NCBI GenBank assembly: GCA_031291515.1 | Contig: JARLIW010000195.1 | Span: 1-48,387, forward strand | From: Beijerinckiaceae bacterium | GTDB taxonomy: Bacteria; Pseudomonadota; Alphaproteobacteria; Rhizobiales; Beijerinckiaceae | Length of the DNA stretch: 48,387 bases | Direction of reading: 5' to 3' | In this document: piece after piece, positions 16,854 through 25,234 of the stretch | Position numbering within the stretch: the stretch's first letter is position 1 | How the letters are laid out: the number at the start of each line of letters is the position of its first letter | The notes under the pieces: model-generated | Databases searched by the model: none | What the model was told of the DNA's origin: nothing | What the model saw: the letters and a program-made list of their open reading frames with translations, nothing else | Translations under genes and position numbers: made by a program

Positions 16854-16951
16854 CACTTGGGTGGACTCACCCAAGTGATCAGAAATCGCTCTCTTTTTAA
16901 GAAGTTGGAGCATGTCCTTAAAAAAGTCTTCAACTCGTTCGGGACATGCTC
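16854..16951 (+). repeat. intergenic repeat, copy B (two hairpins, ~98 bases)
   Basis: The first stem is CACTTGGGT (16854-16862) with ACCCAAGTG (16869-16877). CTCTTTTTAAGAAGTTGGAG follows. The second stem is GAGCATGTCC (16908-16917) with GGACATGCTC (16942-16951). It is a direct-orientation partner of copy A, with stems conserved but loops diverged. Confidence 0.8.
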
Positions 16952-16983
16952 AAGGGAGAGGTCGGTCCGGATCCGCCTTGATC

Positions 16984-17361
16984 TCAGACCCAGTGCCCGA
17001 TGACCATTATGACCGCCAGGCCACCGGCCGCTCCGAGCACGATGCGCGAGGCCGTTTGGAATTCGCCGCGGATCGTTTCTTGGAGACTTCCGAGGGTTCG
17101 TTCCATGCGGGTCTGCCATTGTTCGGAACGGCCGAGCTGGCTTTGCACAAGGGCAAGGCCTTTTTCCATGAGGGAAAGTCTCGCCTCGATCGCTTCGATA
17201 TGAAGATCCGCGTCGCTTTTGACTCCGGCGGTCTCGCTGGTGACCCAGGGCCGCGCGGAAATCGTTTCGTTGCCTTGATCGGCAATGAGGCCAAGGGCTT
17301 TCGCCAAGGCATCGATGGAGCCCTCGGGCGCCCGGGTCAGGTTGCTTGTTTCATTATTCAT
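16984..17361 (-). CDS. small coiled-coil protein with C-terminal membrane anchor
   Basis: The 125-residue product starts MNNETSNLTRAPEGSIDALA. A helical, heptad-like stretch lies at about residues 55-105 (IEAIEARLSLMEKGLALVQSQ). It ends in a single hydrophobic helix of about 18 residues (SRIVLGAAGGLAVIMVIGHWV) at the very C-terminus, so it is probably tail-anchored in the inner membrane with a cytoplasmic coiled coil. The family is not recognised. A TTG start 18 bases upstream is possible, but the ATG at 17361 is preferred. The AT-rich sequence just upstream may hold its promoter. Confidence 0.7.
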   Translation of the reverse strand: MNNETSNLTRAPEGSIDALAKALGLIADQGNETISARPWVTSETAGVKSDADLHIEAIEARLSLMEKGLALVQSQLGRSEQWQTRMERTLGSLQETIRGEFQTASRIVLGAAGGLAVIMVIGHWV

Positions 17362-17516
17362 GTCGCATATATAAAGCAAATTCCGTCACGAATAAACTGA
17401 TTTTGAAGCAAAACGGGGCTTTCGGCTTCCGAGTCACAAGTTTCGCGCAAGTTCAACAAGCTTCGCGCAAGGTTAGAACGGCGCGCCGTTAAAATGCCGT
17501 AACGGCGCGTCGTCGG

Positions 17517-18905
17517 TCAGGCCGTCGTCTTTGTTTTCGCGGCCTCATGCGGTACGAGCGGGGAGGCCATGAGTTTGGCGTGGTCCAAAACGGTCTGGCT
17601 CGCATAGGCCATCGAGAATTGTGCCAAGGCTTCGTCCATCACGCTGTTCTTGCCCAAATAGCCCGCGATCACCACCGGGTCGCCAGTGCGCGCATGGGCG
17701 CGGGCCAGCGTCCGACCGCAAAGCGTTGCATACGCCGCCAGAGACTTGCTTTCGATCAGTTCGCCCAAGGACCCAAGGCGCCGGTTCTTGAGCTGGCGGA
17801 AGTAAAACTGCCGACCGGTTTCGTCCTGGGTCCAACCGAGAAACGGATCGCTGGCCGCCTGCATCGCGCGCTGCCCGTCGACAACGCGTTGGCCTTGGTT
17901 GGCATAGGATGTTTGCTTCGAGGCGAGCGGCGCGATGACGCTGTCCCAAGCTTGCTTCAGTTGTAGAATGAGCGGTTCATTGTCGGGAGTCGCGAACAGG
18001 CCGACCGCGCAGTAGGTTCCGACGCTTCCAACGCCGACGACCTTAAACGCGACGTCGCGGAGGCTGTAGCGGTCGAGAAGCAGACGCCGGTCCGGCAATA
18101 ACGTCGCCTTGTAGTTCGCGAGTGCCTTGTCATTCAGCACTGTATGTACAGCCTCGCCGTCGGCCCCGACGTGAAAGATGGTTGGCGGCTTGTCGCCGAT
18201 GACCATATCGCCCGATTGGCTGATGGTGAAATCGGGAAAGTCATTGGCCGGCTTCGCACTTTTTTCCGCCTTGATGAGTTGCGCCAATACCTTTGTTTCG
18301 AGCTCTTGATCTTCGAGCCGGCAGACTTCGTCCTCGAGACTGATACTGACGCGCCAGACGTCCAGCGGCGATTTCTCCGCGAGTTCGGCCATGAAGGTCC
18401 GGTATGACTTCGCCGCGCTCTGAGCGATCGCTTGGGCTTTCTTGTCGCCGAGCCCCGAATCTTGCGCCGCGACAGCCAAGCTGGCGCAGAGCCGTTTCAA
18501 GTCGAGCGTGAAATCGGCGCCGGGATAAGTTTCATCGAAATCGTTGATATCGAAGAGAACGCGGTTCTCCGGCGTCAAGAAGGCGCCGAAATTCAGAAGG
18601 TGGCAATCGCCGCAGGCTTGCACGAGGGCGCCGACTTGGCGATGCGCCGCGAGGTCATGGGCCATCAAGGCGGCCGCGCCGCGATAGAACGTGAAGGGCG
18701 ACACGCTCATGCGTTTATAGCGTTCGGGCACCAAGGAGGCCACGCGCCCGGAATCGCTCGCGGTCAGGATGGGCAGCGGATCGCGATGCGGGTCCGGCGT
18801 GAAATCGGCATGGCTCTCGCGCGAGACCGTCTCTCGGAGGGCCTTCCCGGCATTATAGCGCGCCGCGCGCGTCGACGTGTTGGTTTGGATTTTGTCTTGG
18901 TCCAT
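17517..18905 (-). CDS. DUF2252 family protein
   Basis: DUF2252 proteins are uncharacterised and distantly kinase-like. The 462-residue product carries the family hallmarks: FTFYRGAAALMAHDLA (about residues 75-90), ACGDCHLLNFGAFLTPENR and FDINDFDETYPGADFTLDLKRL. The last two resemble the catalytic and metal-binding loops of aminoglycoside-phosphotransferase folds. The C-terminal half includes GVGSVGTYC and GYLGKNSVMDEALAQFS. In-frame starts at 18914 and 18905 are both possible; the latter has GGGATGGGAATC upstream. It is monocistronic and minus strand, with no functional link to neighbours visible. Confidence 0.92.
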   Translation of the reverse strand: MDQDKIQTNTSTRAARYNAGKALRETVSRESHADFTPDPHRDPLPILTASDSGRVASLVPERYKRMSVSPFTFYRGAAALMAHDLAAHRQVGALVQACGDCHLLNFGAFLTPENRVLFDINDFDETYPGADFTLDLKRLCASLAVAAQDSGLGDKKAQAIAQSAAKSYRTFMAELAEKSPLDVWRVSISLEDEVCRLEDQELETKVLAQLIKAEKSAKPANDFPDFTISQSGDMVIGDKPPTIFHVGADGEAVHTVLNDKALANYKATLLPDRRLLLDRYSLRDVAFKVVGVGSVGTYCAVGLFATPDNEPLILQLKQAWDSVIAPLASKQTSYANQGQRVVDGQRAMQAASDPFLGWTQDETGRQFYFRQLKNRRLGSLGELIESKSLAAYATLCGRTLARAHARTGDPVVIAGYLGKNSVMDEALAQFSMAYASQTVLDHAKLMASPLVPHEAAKTKTTA

Positions 18906-19064
18906 GATTCCCATCCCGTGGCGCTGGCAACGACGCTGCCCATGCTGCGTGATCTTAAGCGATAGCATGGCGGCAAGATGTTCGACAAAACTGGTTTTCC
19001 GCGGGCGCGCGGGAATCGTCGATTTGCCCTCTATTGAAAGATAGAGGCTACGACGGGTTGCCGG

Positions 19065-19961
19065 TCAGTTCCGGTTTGCCTGTTTGTTCAATCGCGCCCG
19101 CGGCGGCAATGCCGGCGCCGGCGGCGCGGGTTGCTCGGAAAACAAGGTGCCGGGGCCAGAACGCGCGTCGGGATGCGCTCCGCGGCTGGCGCGCTCGAGA
19201 TCGCCGAAGGCCGCCCGCTGCGATTGGGGAACGTCGGGGCTTCGTGCCAAGGCGACGAAATCCGATCGCTTGTGGGGAAAGACGTCGCTGCCATGATAGA
19301 CGCGAAGGCCGTCCGGTGTCATGACGGCGTCGCCACGCCGCAGTGTCGTATCGCGCAGCATGGACATCAGGGGGCCAACGGAGCCGGCCTTGCGACAAGT
19401 GCAGGCGTCGTCGAGCACCGTTTTGTAGTGGAATGCGTCCGGCAGCTCCAAATAGTTTCGCCCGCTCCGCGCATCGATGGCGTCCTCGATTTTGTCCGAG
19501 CCTTTGGGAAGAAGATAGAGCGCGGTGGCGGCCTCCGGACAATCGGCATGGCACATCGTTTCCTGCCGTTCGAGACCCCGTTCGCCTGAATAGGCGCCGA
19601 TCGGGAACGAAAAGCCGTCGCACAAGCGGACGCAGATCGCTTGCCTGGATGCGCCAAGGGAATGAGCGGGGACATGACTGTAGGCCGTGACAAACCGGTG
19701 CCCGCGTTTACGTCCGCCGCCTTCGCCGGCAATGTCATGTCGAGGAACCCGGGCGTCGCCCGGCATCTTGTCGAATATCAGGTTGCCCCAGGAGAAACCG
19801 TCCGCCCGGAGCGACTTCGGGTCGGGACCCATCGCGATCAAAGCCGCCGTGGCAACGAAAAATCCAAGCGTCACGGCCGATCGAAACCGGGAGCGCTTGG
19901 AGCCTAGCCGGCGCGAAGCGAAGGACGACAGCGCTTCGCGGAACCTCTCATTGGCAGACAT
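19065..19961 (-). CDS. DUF2865 domain protein, membrane-anchored or secreted
   Basis: The 298-residue protein has an N-terminal basic stretch and one hydrophobic helix (about residues 28-45, AVTLGFFVATAALIAMG), acting as uncleaved anchor or signal. The DUF2865 core ICVRLCDGFSFPIGAYSG (about 109-126) follows, with paired Cys residues later (MCHADCP, ACTC) that may form disulfides in the periplasm. The tail is Pro/Ala-rich and disordered. DUF2865 is an alphaproteobacterial family of unknown function. The gene is transcribed away from the biosynthetic cluster. Confidence 0.88.
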   Translation of the reverse strand: MSANERFREALSSFASRRLGSKRSRFRSAVTLGFFVATAALIAMGPDPKSLRADGFSWGNLIFDKMPGDARVPRHDIAGEGGGRKRGHRFVTAYSHVPAHSLGASRQAICVRLCDGFSFPIGAYSGERGLERQETMCHADCPEAATALYLLPKGSDKIEDAIDARSGRNYLELPDAFHYKTVLDDACTCRKAGSVGPLMSMLRDTTLRRGDAVMTPDGLRVYHGSDVFPHKRSDFVALARSPDVPQSQRAAFGDLERASRGAHPDARSGPGTLFSEQPAPPAPALPPRARLNKQANRN

Positions 19962-20387
19962 CGCGAGACTCCGTCACGCTAGCTTCATGTGGCCCAATGC
20001 GAATTTTGCTCGGCACGAGCTTTGAACGAGAATCATGGAGTTTTGGAGGCCCGCGTCCGAATCTCGAGGCGCCTGATCGGAATAGTCTCCCCACTTCCGA
20101 AAACGACACGCCGCGATGCCGCGCGTTACCACGCGCGCTTGTCCCTTTATACGCCTAACTGTTTGACAGGATGATGAATTGTCGCCTCTCGAGACAATGC
20201 GGCGGCGCGACGTCGGTTCCGACGAAACGGCGTCGTCCCTCGGTTCCCCGTGAACGCCGTTTACGCCGCGTCAAGCATAACAACCAAATATTCCCCCAAT
20301 TTCGAACCCCATGACCGAGCTTCGTCCGCTTTTTAAGCCTTGGCCGTTAGGTATGAGGCGAGATCCAAACTTCGAGAGCGTGAATCC
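19962..20387. promoter_or_regulatory. divergent intergenic region upstream of the ACP1 operon, with inverted repeat
   Basis: About 425 bases without a gene. AAACGGCGT (20225-20233) and ACGCCGTTT (20254-20262) are a perfect 9-bp inverted repeat 20 bases apart, about 125 bases before the ACP1 start. It is the best candidate operator here. An AT-rich segment (20270-20300) follows and could be promoter. Confidence 0.45.
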
Positions 20388-20633
20388 ATGTCGACCCGAT
20401 CCGTGGTGTTTGAGGAAATCCAAACAGTTGCCGCCGAGCAAAAGAAAGTTCTGGCGCTCTTGGACGATGCCGCCCCGCTATTGACGCTCGGGCTCGATTC
20501 CCTCGGCTTCGCGATCCTCGTCGCGCGGCTCGAGGAGAAGCTCGGCCGCGATCCTTTCTCGGCCTCCGACGAGGTCGAGTTTCCGGTGACGGTCGGCGAT
20601 CTCGTGCGGCTTTACGAACATGCGGACGTCTGA
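20388..20633 (+). CDS. acyl carrier protein (ACP1)
   Basis: An 81-residue carrier protein. The phosphopantetheine attachment motif LGLDSLGFAIL places the modified Ser at residue 38. Helix 4 ends in VTVGDLVRLYEHADV, as in stand-alone ACPs. It overlaps the downstream ligase by 14 bases, so the two are translationally coupled and the ligase is the likely loading enzyme. It is not the housekeeping AcpP, whose context (fabD/fabG/fabF) is absent and whose sequence is more acidic. Confidence 0.92.
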   Translation: MSTRSVVFEEIQTVAAEQKKVLALLDDAAPLLTLGLDSLGFAILVARLEEKLGRDPFSASDEVEFPVTVGDLVRLYEHADV

Positions 20634-22026
20634 CATCCCCGCGCTTTCACGCGCGTTGGCGCGTGCGCATGGAGCGGCGTCGGGTGTTTTTCGCGATCGC
20701 GATCACGGGTTTGAAGCGGCCGCCCTGATCGCGGGGTCGAGCCTCGGCGGCCAGGTCCGCGCGCTGGCCGGGCGTTGCGTTCTCATCGCCACGCATGGGC
20801 AGATCGAAGCGGCGCTGGCGATGATCGAATTGGACGGCGTCGCGAGCCGAATCGTCATCGCGCCGCCGGACGTGAAGCAGAGCGACCTGCAAGCGATCAT
20901 GGCCGACGCGGGCGTCGAGGCGATTATCGCGGACGAGCCCGGCGACTTCGCGAGCACCGGCCTTCCGCGCTTCGTCTGCCGGCTGCCGATCGTGCCCGCG
21001 AGCGAAAAGCCGCGGACGGGTTTGGAAACCGAATGGGTGCTGTTGACGTCGGGGACCACCGGCCGGCCGAAGATGGTCGTGCATCGGCTGAGCGGTTTGA
21101 CCGGGGCGATCGGCGACACCCCCACGCTGGGCGCGGCGCCGGTCTGGGCGACATTCTATGACATTCGCCGCTACGGTGGCCTGCAGATCTTTCTGCGCGC
21201 GGTGTTTGGCGGCGGTTCGCTCATTCTGTCGAGCCACGGCGAACCAATCTCCGCCCACCTCCAACGCCTGGGCGCAAACGGCGTTACGCATATTTCGGGA
21301 ACGCCGTCGCATTGGCGCCGCGTCTTGATGAGCCAGCACATGAACGTCATGGCGCCCGCCTATATCCGCTTGTCGGGCGAAATTGCCGATCAAGCCGTGC
21401 TCGACGCCTTGCGCGAGGCCTATCCCCAGGCCGCGATCGGCCATGCCTATGCCTCGACCGAGGCGGGGGTTGGTTTTGACGTCAACGATGGGTTGGAGGG
21501 ATTTCCGGTCGCCTTCGCGGAGCGCCACGGCGGCCCGGTCGAGATGAAAGTCGTCGACGGTTCATTGCGGATTCGCTCGCAACGCACGGCGACGCGCTAC
21601 GCGGGACCGGCGTCGGCCGGGCTCGCGGATGCCGACGGCTTTGTCGATACCGGCGATATGCTGGAGCAGCGCGGCGATCGCTACTATTTCGCTGGGCGGC
21701 GCAATGGGATCGTGAACGTCGGCGGCCTCAAGGTTCATCCCGAGGAAGTCGAAGCCGCGATCAACGGCCATCCCAAAGTCCTCATGTCCCTCGTCAGCGC
21801 GCGAAAAAATCCGTTTACCGGCTCGATTGTCGTTGCGGATGTCGTGCTTGATCCCGAAGCCGCCGCCGCCCTGGAAAACGGCGAGACCGGCGGCGTGACC
21901 CTCAAGACCGAAATATTGGAAGTTTGCCGGAGCGCGCTCGATCGTCACAAGGTCCCCGTTTCAATTCGGTTCGTGCCAGCCCTGGACATGACGCCTGGCG
22001 GAAAGCTGAGGCGGGTCCATGCGTAA
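20620..22026 (+). CDS. AMP-dependent acyl ligase partnered with ACP1
   Basis: An ANL-superfamily adenylating enzyme that activates a carboxylate as acyl-AMP and passes it to a thiol, here probably the pantetheine of ACP1. The 468-residue length is short for the family, with a reduced N-terminal subdomain. Motifs seen: the ATP loop LTSGTTGRPK (residues 142-151), the ADP-type block GHAYASTEAGVG, DTGDMLEQRGDRYYFAGR, and the C-terminal catalytic Lys in TPGGKLRRV (Lys462). The acid substrate cannot be read from the sequence. The gene overlaps ACP1 upstream and the SDR downstream. Confidence 0.9.
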   Translation: MRTSDIPALSRALARAHGAASGVFRDRDHGFEAAALIAGSSLGGQVRALAGRCVLIATHGQIEAALAMIELDGVASRIVIAPPDVKQSDLQAIMADAGVEAIIADEPGDFASTGLPRFVCRLPIVPASEKPRTGLETEWVLLTSGTTGRPKMVVHRLSGLTGAIGDTPTLGAAPVWATFYDIRRYGGLQIFLRAVFGGGSLILSSHGEPISAHLQRLGANGVTHISGTPSHWRRVLMSQHMNVMAPAYIRLSGEIADQAVLDALREAYPQAAIGHAYASTEAGVGFDVNDGLEGFPVAFAERHGGPVEMKVVDGSLRIRSQRTATRYAGPASAGLADADGFVDTGDMLEQRGDRYYFAGRRNGIVNVGGLKVHPEEVEAAINGHPKVLMSLVSARKNPFTGSIVVADVVLDPEAAAALENGETGGVTLKTEILEVCRSALDRHKVPVSIRFVPALDMTPGGKLRRVHA

Positions 22027-22753
22027 CGTCATCGTCACGGGCGGAAGCCGTGGTCTTGGCCTCGGCATGGCGCGCGGGCTTGCGGCCTCGGGCTTTTCCG
22101 TGATCGCGATTGCGCGCTCGCGCACGCACGAGATCGACGAGGCCGCGCAAGAGGCCGTCGCGGCGGGAACGGGCGCGATTCATTTTCTCCCGTTCGATTT
22201 CGCCAATCTCGACGACATCCCCGCTTTGTTCGCCACATTGCGCGAGCAGCATGGCCCAATCTACGGGCTCGTGAACAACGCGGGGATCGGGACCGAAGGC
22301 GTGCTCGCGACAATGGACGTCTCGAAAATCGAGGCGTTGGTGCGAATCAATACAATCGCTCCCCTCGTCGTGACCAAGCATGCCGTGCGCTCCATGATGT
22401 CGGCCGGGAATGGCCGCATCGTCAATATCAGCTCGATCATCGCATCGACGGGTTATAGCGGACTGTCGGTCTATGCCGCGACGAAGGCGTCGTTGATCGG
22501 GTTCACCAAATCCCTCGCGCGCGAAGTCGGGACGCTTGGAATTACGGTCAACGCGGTCGCGCCAGGCTTTGTCGAGACCAGCATGACCGGCGGAATGGAC
22601 GAAGCGCATCGTGCCACGATCGCGCGGCGCAGCGCGTTGAGGCGCTTGCCCGACGTTGACGACGTCGTGCACGCCGTCGATTATCTCATGAGCGAGAGGG
22701 CGCGCAATGTGACGGGGACCGTTCTGACCGTCGATGCCGGCAATACGGCGTAA
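22019..22753 (+). CDS. short-chain dehydrogenase/reductase, FabG-like
   Basis: A classical NAD(P)H-dependent SDR of 244 residues. It has the nucleotide loop TGGSRGLG (residues 7-14), NNAGIG, and the catalytic Ser138/139, Tyr152 and Lys156 (SVYAATK). The C-terminus resembles 3-oxoacyl-ACP reductases. It overlaps the ligase gene by 8 bases. With ACP1 and the ligase it forms a compact module suited to activating an acid and reducing a carrier-bound keto group. Whether it reduces a beta-keto thioester or another carbonyl is unknown. Confidence 0.9.
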   Translation: MRNVIVTGGSRGLGLGMARGLAASGFSVIAIARSRTHEIDEAAQEAVAAGTGAIHFLPFDFANLDDIPALFATLREQHGPIYGLVNNAGIGTEGVLATMDVSKIEALVRINTIAPLVVTKHAVRSMMSAGNGRIVNISSIIASTGYSGLSVYAATKASLIGFTKSLAREVGTLGITVNAVAPGFVETSMTGGMDEAHRATIARRSALRRLPDVDDVVHAVDYLMSERARNVTGTVLTVDAGNTA

Positions 22754-22845
22754 TCTTCGGCTCCACGTGGCGCGCGAACATTCGTGTTAACCCGGTGGTA
22801 TGCTCGAATCATGATCGCAGCGGACTTTCGTTCCGTTGCGTGTAT

Positions 22846-22851
22846 TATAAT
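22846..22851 (+). promoter_or_regulatory. possible -10 element upstream of the metY-like gene
   Basis: A perfect TATAAT stands about 64 bases before the ATG at 22915, within the 161-base gap after the SDR gene. No good -35 hexamer stands at the right spacing, so this is a weak call. It suggests that the metY-metA-BCAT part has its own promoter. Confidence 0.35.
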
Positions 22852-22914
22852 CCGGGGTCTGCTTTGTAAGTCGGACCACTATTTGCCCGAGTTTTACGTC
22901 GGAGGTTTGGGTTC

Positions 22915-24216
22915 ATGCGTAGCGAGACCATCGCATTGCATAGCGGTTACGACACCGATCCCACGACCAGATCCGTCGCGGTGCCGATCTATCAGACCGT
23001 GGCCTATGAATTCGAGAGTGCCGATCACGGCGCCGCTCTTTTCAATTTGGAGGCGGAGGGTTTTCGATATAGCCGCATCGCCAATCCGACGTGCGCCATA
23101 TTGGAGCGCCGGGTCGCGGCGCTGGAAGGCGGGGTCGCCGCGCTCGTGACAAGCTCGGGCCAGGCCGCCCTAAACTACGCGCTCGTCAATCTCGCGGATT
23201 GTGGCGGCAATATCGTCTCGGTGCCGCAGCTCTATGGCACGACCCATACGCTCATGTCTCACGTATTGCCGCGACAAGGCATCGTGACTCGCTTCGCGGC
23301 AAGCGATCATCCGAGCGCCATCGCCGAATTGATCGATGGCGAGACACGCGCCGTCTATTGCGAGAGCATCGGAAATCCCGCTGGAAATATCTGCGACATC
23401 GCGGCGTTGGCCGAGGTCGCCCATGCGCGTGGCGTGCCGCTGGTGGTCGATAATACGGTGGCAACGCCCATTCTGTTCCGGCCGATTGAACATGGCGCCG
23501 ATATCGTCGTTCAATCGCTCACCAAATTCATGGGCGGTCATGGAACGACCATGGGCGGCGCGGTGATCGACAGCGGGCGCTTCCCCTGGGCCGAAAACGC
23601 CGCCCGGTTCCCGATGTTCACAACGCCCGACGCGTCCTATCACGGCATGGTCTATACCGACCACTTCGGACCTCAGGCCTATATTCAGCGCTGCCGCAGC
23701 GTCTATCAACGGACGACTGGCGCGGTGCTTGCGCCTTTGAGCGCGTTTCTTTTATTGCAGGGGATTGAAACCGTCGCCCTGCGCATGGAGCGGCATGTCG
23801 AGAACGCGCGCGCCGTCGCCGAATACCTGCGACGCGATTCCCGGATTGCCTGGGTGAATTATGCCGGATTCGAGGATAGCCCCTATCGCGCTCTGTCCTT
23901 GAAATATATGGGCGGGAAAGCGTCGTCGCTGTTCACCTTCGGCGTCGTGGGCGGACTCGAGGCGGGGAAGGCGTTTTACGACGCGTTGAAACTAATCAAG
24001 CGCCTCGTCAATATCGGGGACGTGAAGTCGTTGGCCTGCCATCCCGCTTCGACGACCCACCGGCAAATGTCCGCGAGCCAGCAGCGCGATGCCGGCGTGA
24101 CGCCCGATCTCATTCGCGTCAGCATCGGCATTGAACATATCGACGATATTATCGCGGATATCGATCAAGCGCTGGACGCCGCCCGGGAATCATTCCACAG
24201 CATTGCCGCGGAGTAG
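22915..24216 (+). CDS. O-acetylhomoserine sulfhydrylase-like PLP enzyme (MetY/Cys-Met metabolism family)
   Basis: This gamma-replacement enzyme joins an O-acylhomoserine with sulfide or another nucleophile. The 433-residue length fits MetY. Motifs: VPIYQTVAYEF (about 23-33), RYSRIANPT, TSSGQAALNYAL, VVDNTVATP with Asp179 over the PLP ring, and SLTKFMGGHGT with the PLP-binding Lys204. The C-terminal RVSIGIEHIDDIIADIDQAL is typical of the Cys/Met family. GGAGG precedes the ATG by 10 bases. The metA-like gene follows 10 bases after the stop. It may be ordinary homocysteine synthesis, but the setting suggests a dedicated product, as in rhizobitoxine assembly where a homologous domain uses a different nucleophile. 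Confidence 0.93.
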   Translation: MRSETIALHSGYDTDPTTRSVAVPIYQTVAYEFESADHGAALFNLEAEGFRYSRIANPTCAILERRVAALEGGVAALVTSSGQAALNYALVNLADCGGNIVSVPQLYGTTHTLMSHVLPRQGIVTRFAASDHPSAIAELIDGETRAVYCESIGNPAGNICDIAALAEVAHARGVPLVVDNTVATPILFRPIEHGADIVVQSLTKFMGGHGTTMGGAVIDSGRFPWAENAARFPMFTTPDASYHGMVYTDHFGPQAYIQRCRSVYQRTTGAVLAPLSAFLLLQGIETVALRMERHVENARAVAEYLRRDSRIAWVNYAGFEDSPYRALSLKYMGGKASSLFTFGVVGGLEAGKAFYDALKLIKRLVNIGDVKSLACHPASTTHRQMSASQQRDAGVTPDLIRVSIGIEHIDDIIADIDQALDAARESFHSIAAE

Positions 24217-24226
24217 AGGCTTAGAG

Positions 24227-25201
24227 ATGCCCGTTTTGCTTGAAGCCCGCAGCCTCGGCGACGACAACCATGCAATTGGCACGGCGCCGCCGGGCGATTG
24301 TCTCGAAATCGGGTTGCTCAATAATCTCGGGGATGGTGGGCTGGCCAGTGGCGAGCGTCAGTTCATTTCGCTTCTCGAAGCCGCGGCGGGTGATGCCGTC
24401 GTTCGGCTCACGCTTTATTCCTTGCCGCAGATCCGGCGTAGCCAAGCCACGCGGGAACGGATTCGCGGGATGTATTCGAGCATGTCGAGCATGCTCTCGG
24501 GGCGTTTGGATGGTTTGATCGTGACCGGCGCCGAGCCTTCGGCCCCGGATTTGCCGAGCGAAACCTTTTGGCGCGGCCTGACCGAGGTGATGGATTGGGC
24601 GGAGCATCACACCATTTCGACGATTTGGTCATGCCTTGCCGCGCATGCCGCCGTGCTGCATCTCGATGGCATCCAGCGTCAACCGCTCCCCGCGAAGCAG
24701 TCCGGCATCTACGAATTTCAGCGCACGGGGGATCATGCCTTGCTCGCGGGCACCGGCGCATCTTATCGCGCCCCGCATTCCCGGTTCAATGGTTTGGACG
24801 CCGAGAGCCTCGAATCCCACGGCTATCAGGTTCTGACCCATTCGCGAACCGCCGGCGTCGATACATTCGTGAAAAAATGGGGAAGCCTCTTTGTCTATCT
24901 CCAGGGGCACCCCGAATACGACGCGCCCGCGCTGACGCGCGAATATCGGCGCGACATCCTGCGCTTTTTGACAGCGGAATCCGGCCGCTATCCGACAATG
25001 CCCGAGAATTATTTCCGGGACGACGTGGAAATGCGATTGCGGGATTTTGAAATGCTGGCGCGGATCGAGCGAAAGCCGGAAAGCATGTTTTCGTTCCCCG
25101 TGAGCATCATGGGCGATGGACTCAAGGCCGAGTCTTGGCGCCAGGATGCCGCGACGCTGATCCACAATTGGCTGCGATATCTTCGCGCGCAAAAGTCTTG
25201 A
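24227..25201 (+). CDS. homoserine O-acyltransferase, MetA family
   Basis: Makes O-succinyl- or O-acetylhomoserine from homoserine and acyl-CoA, the substrate of the MetY-like enzyme just upstream. The product is 324 residues. The catalytic set of MetA is present at the expected spacing: Cys136 (TIWSCLAAHA), His228 and Glu230 (QGHPEYD). The RFDG/TGAP-like block reads LDGLIVTGAEPS. The position that usually tells acetyl from succinyl users (Glu versus Gly after TGAP) appears to be Ser, so the acyl donor is undecided. The N-terminus is shorter and more divergent than in E. coli MetA. The ATG at 24227 lies 10 bases after the previous stop. Confidence 0.88.
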   Translation: MPVLLEARSLGDDNHAIGTAPPGDCLEIGLLNNLGDGGLASGERQFISLLEAAAGDAVVRLTLYSLPQIRRSQATRERIRGMYSSMSSMLSGRLDGLIVTGAEPSAPDLPSETFWRGLTEVMDWAEHHTISTIWSCLAAHAAVLHLDGIQRQPLPAKQSGIYEFQRTGDHALLAGTGASYRAPHSRFNGLDAESLESHGYQVLTHSRTAGVDTFVKKWGSLFVYLQGHPEYDAPALTREYRRDILRFLTAESGRYPTMPENYFRDDVEMRLRDFEMLARIERKPESMFSFPVSIMGDGLKAESWRQDAATLIHNWLRYLRAQKS

Positions 25202-25234
25202 GCCGAGACGGCGCAAGGAAGGAAACCTAGGGCC

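Noticed and set aside
16701-16913. N-terminal extension of the His-rich protein to 180 residues
   Set aside because: The extension reads through repeat copy B and removes the signal peptide from the N-terminus. The ATG at 16700 has a good ribosome site.
17477-17490. Palindrome AACGGCGCGCCGTT as a terminator of the DUF2252 gene
   Set aside because: It has no loop and no T-run on the relevant strand; probably chance in GC-rich DNA.
20388-22753. Housekeeping fatty-acid synthesis locus
   Set aside because: No fabD, fabF or fabH is present, and the ACP is coupled to an ANL ligase, which is not the arrangement of the essential fab genes.
22754-22914. Possible SAM riboswitch before the metY-like gene
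   Set aside because: The gap was read for SAM-II and SAM-I type conserved segments and none was recognised. Only a TATAAT and a ribosome site stand out.
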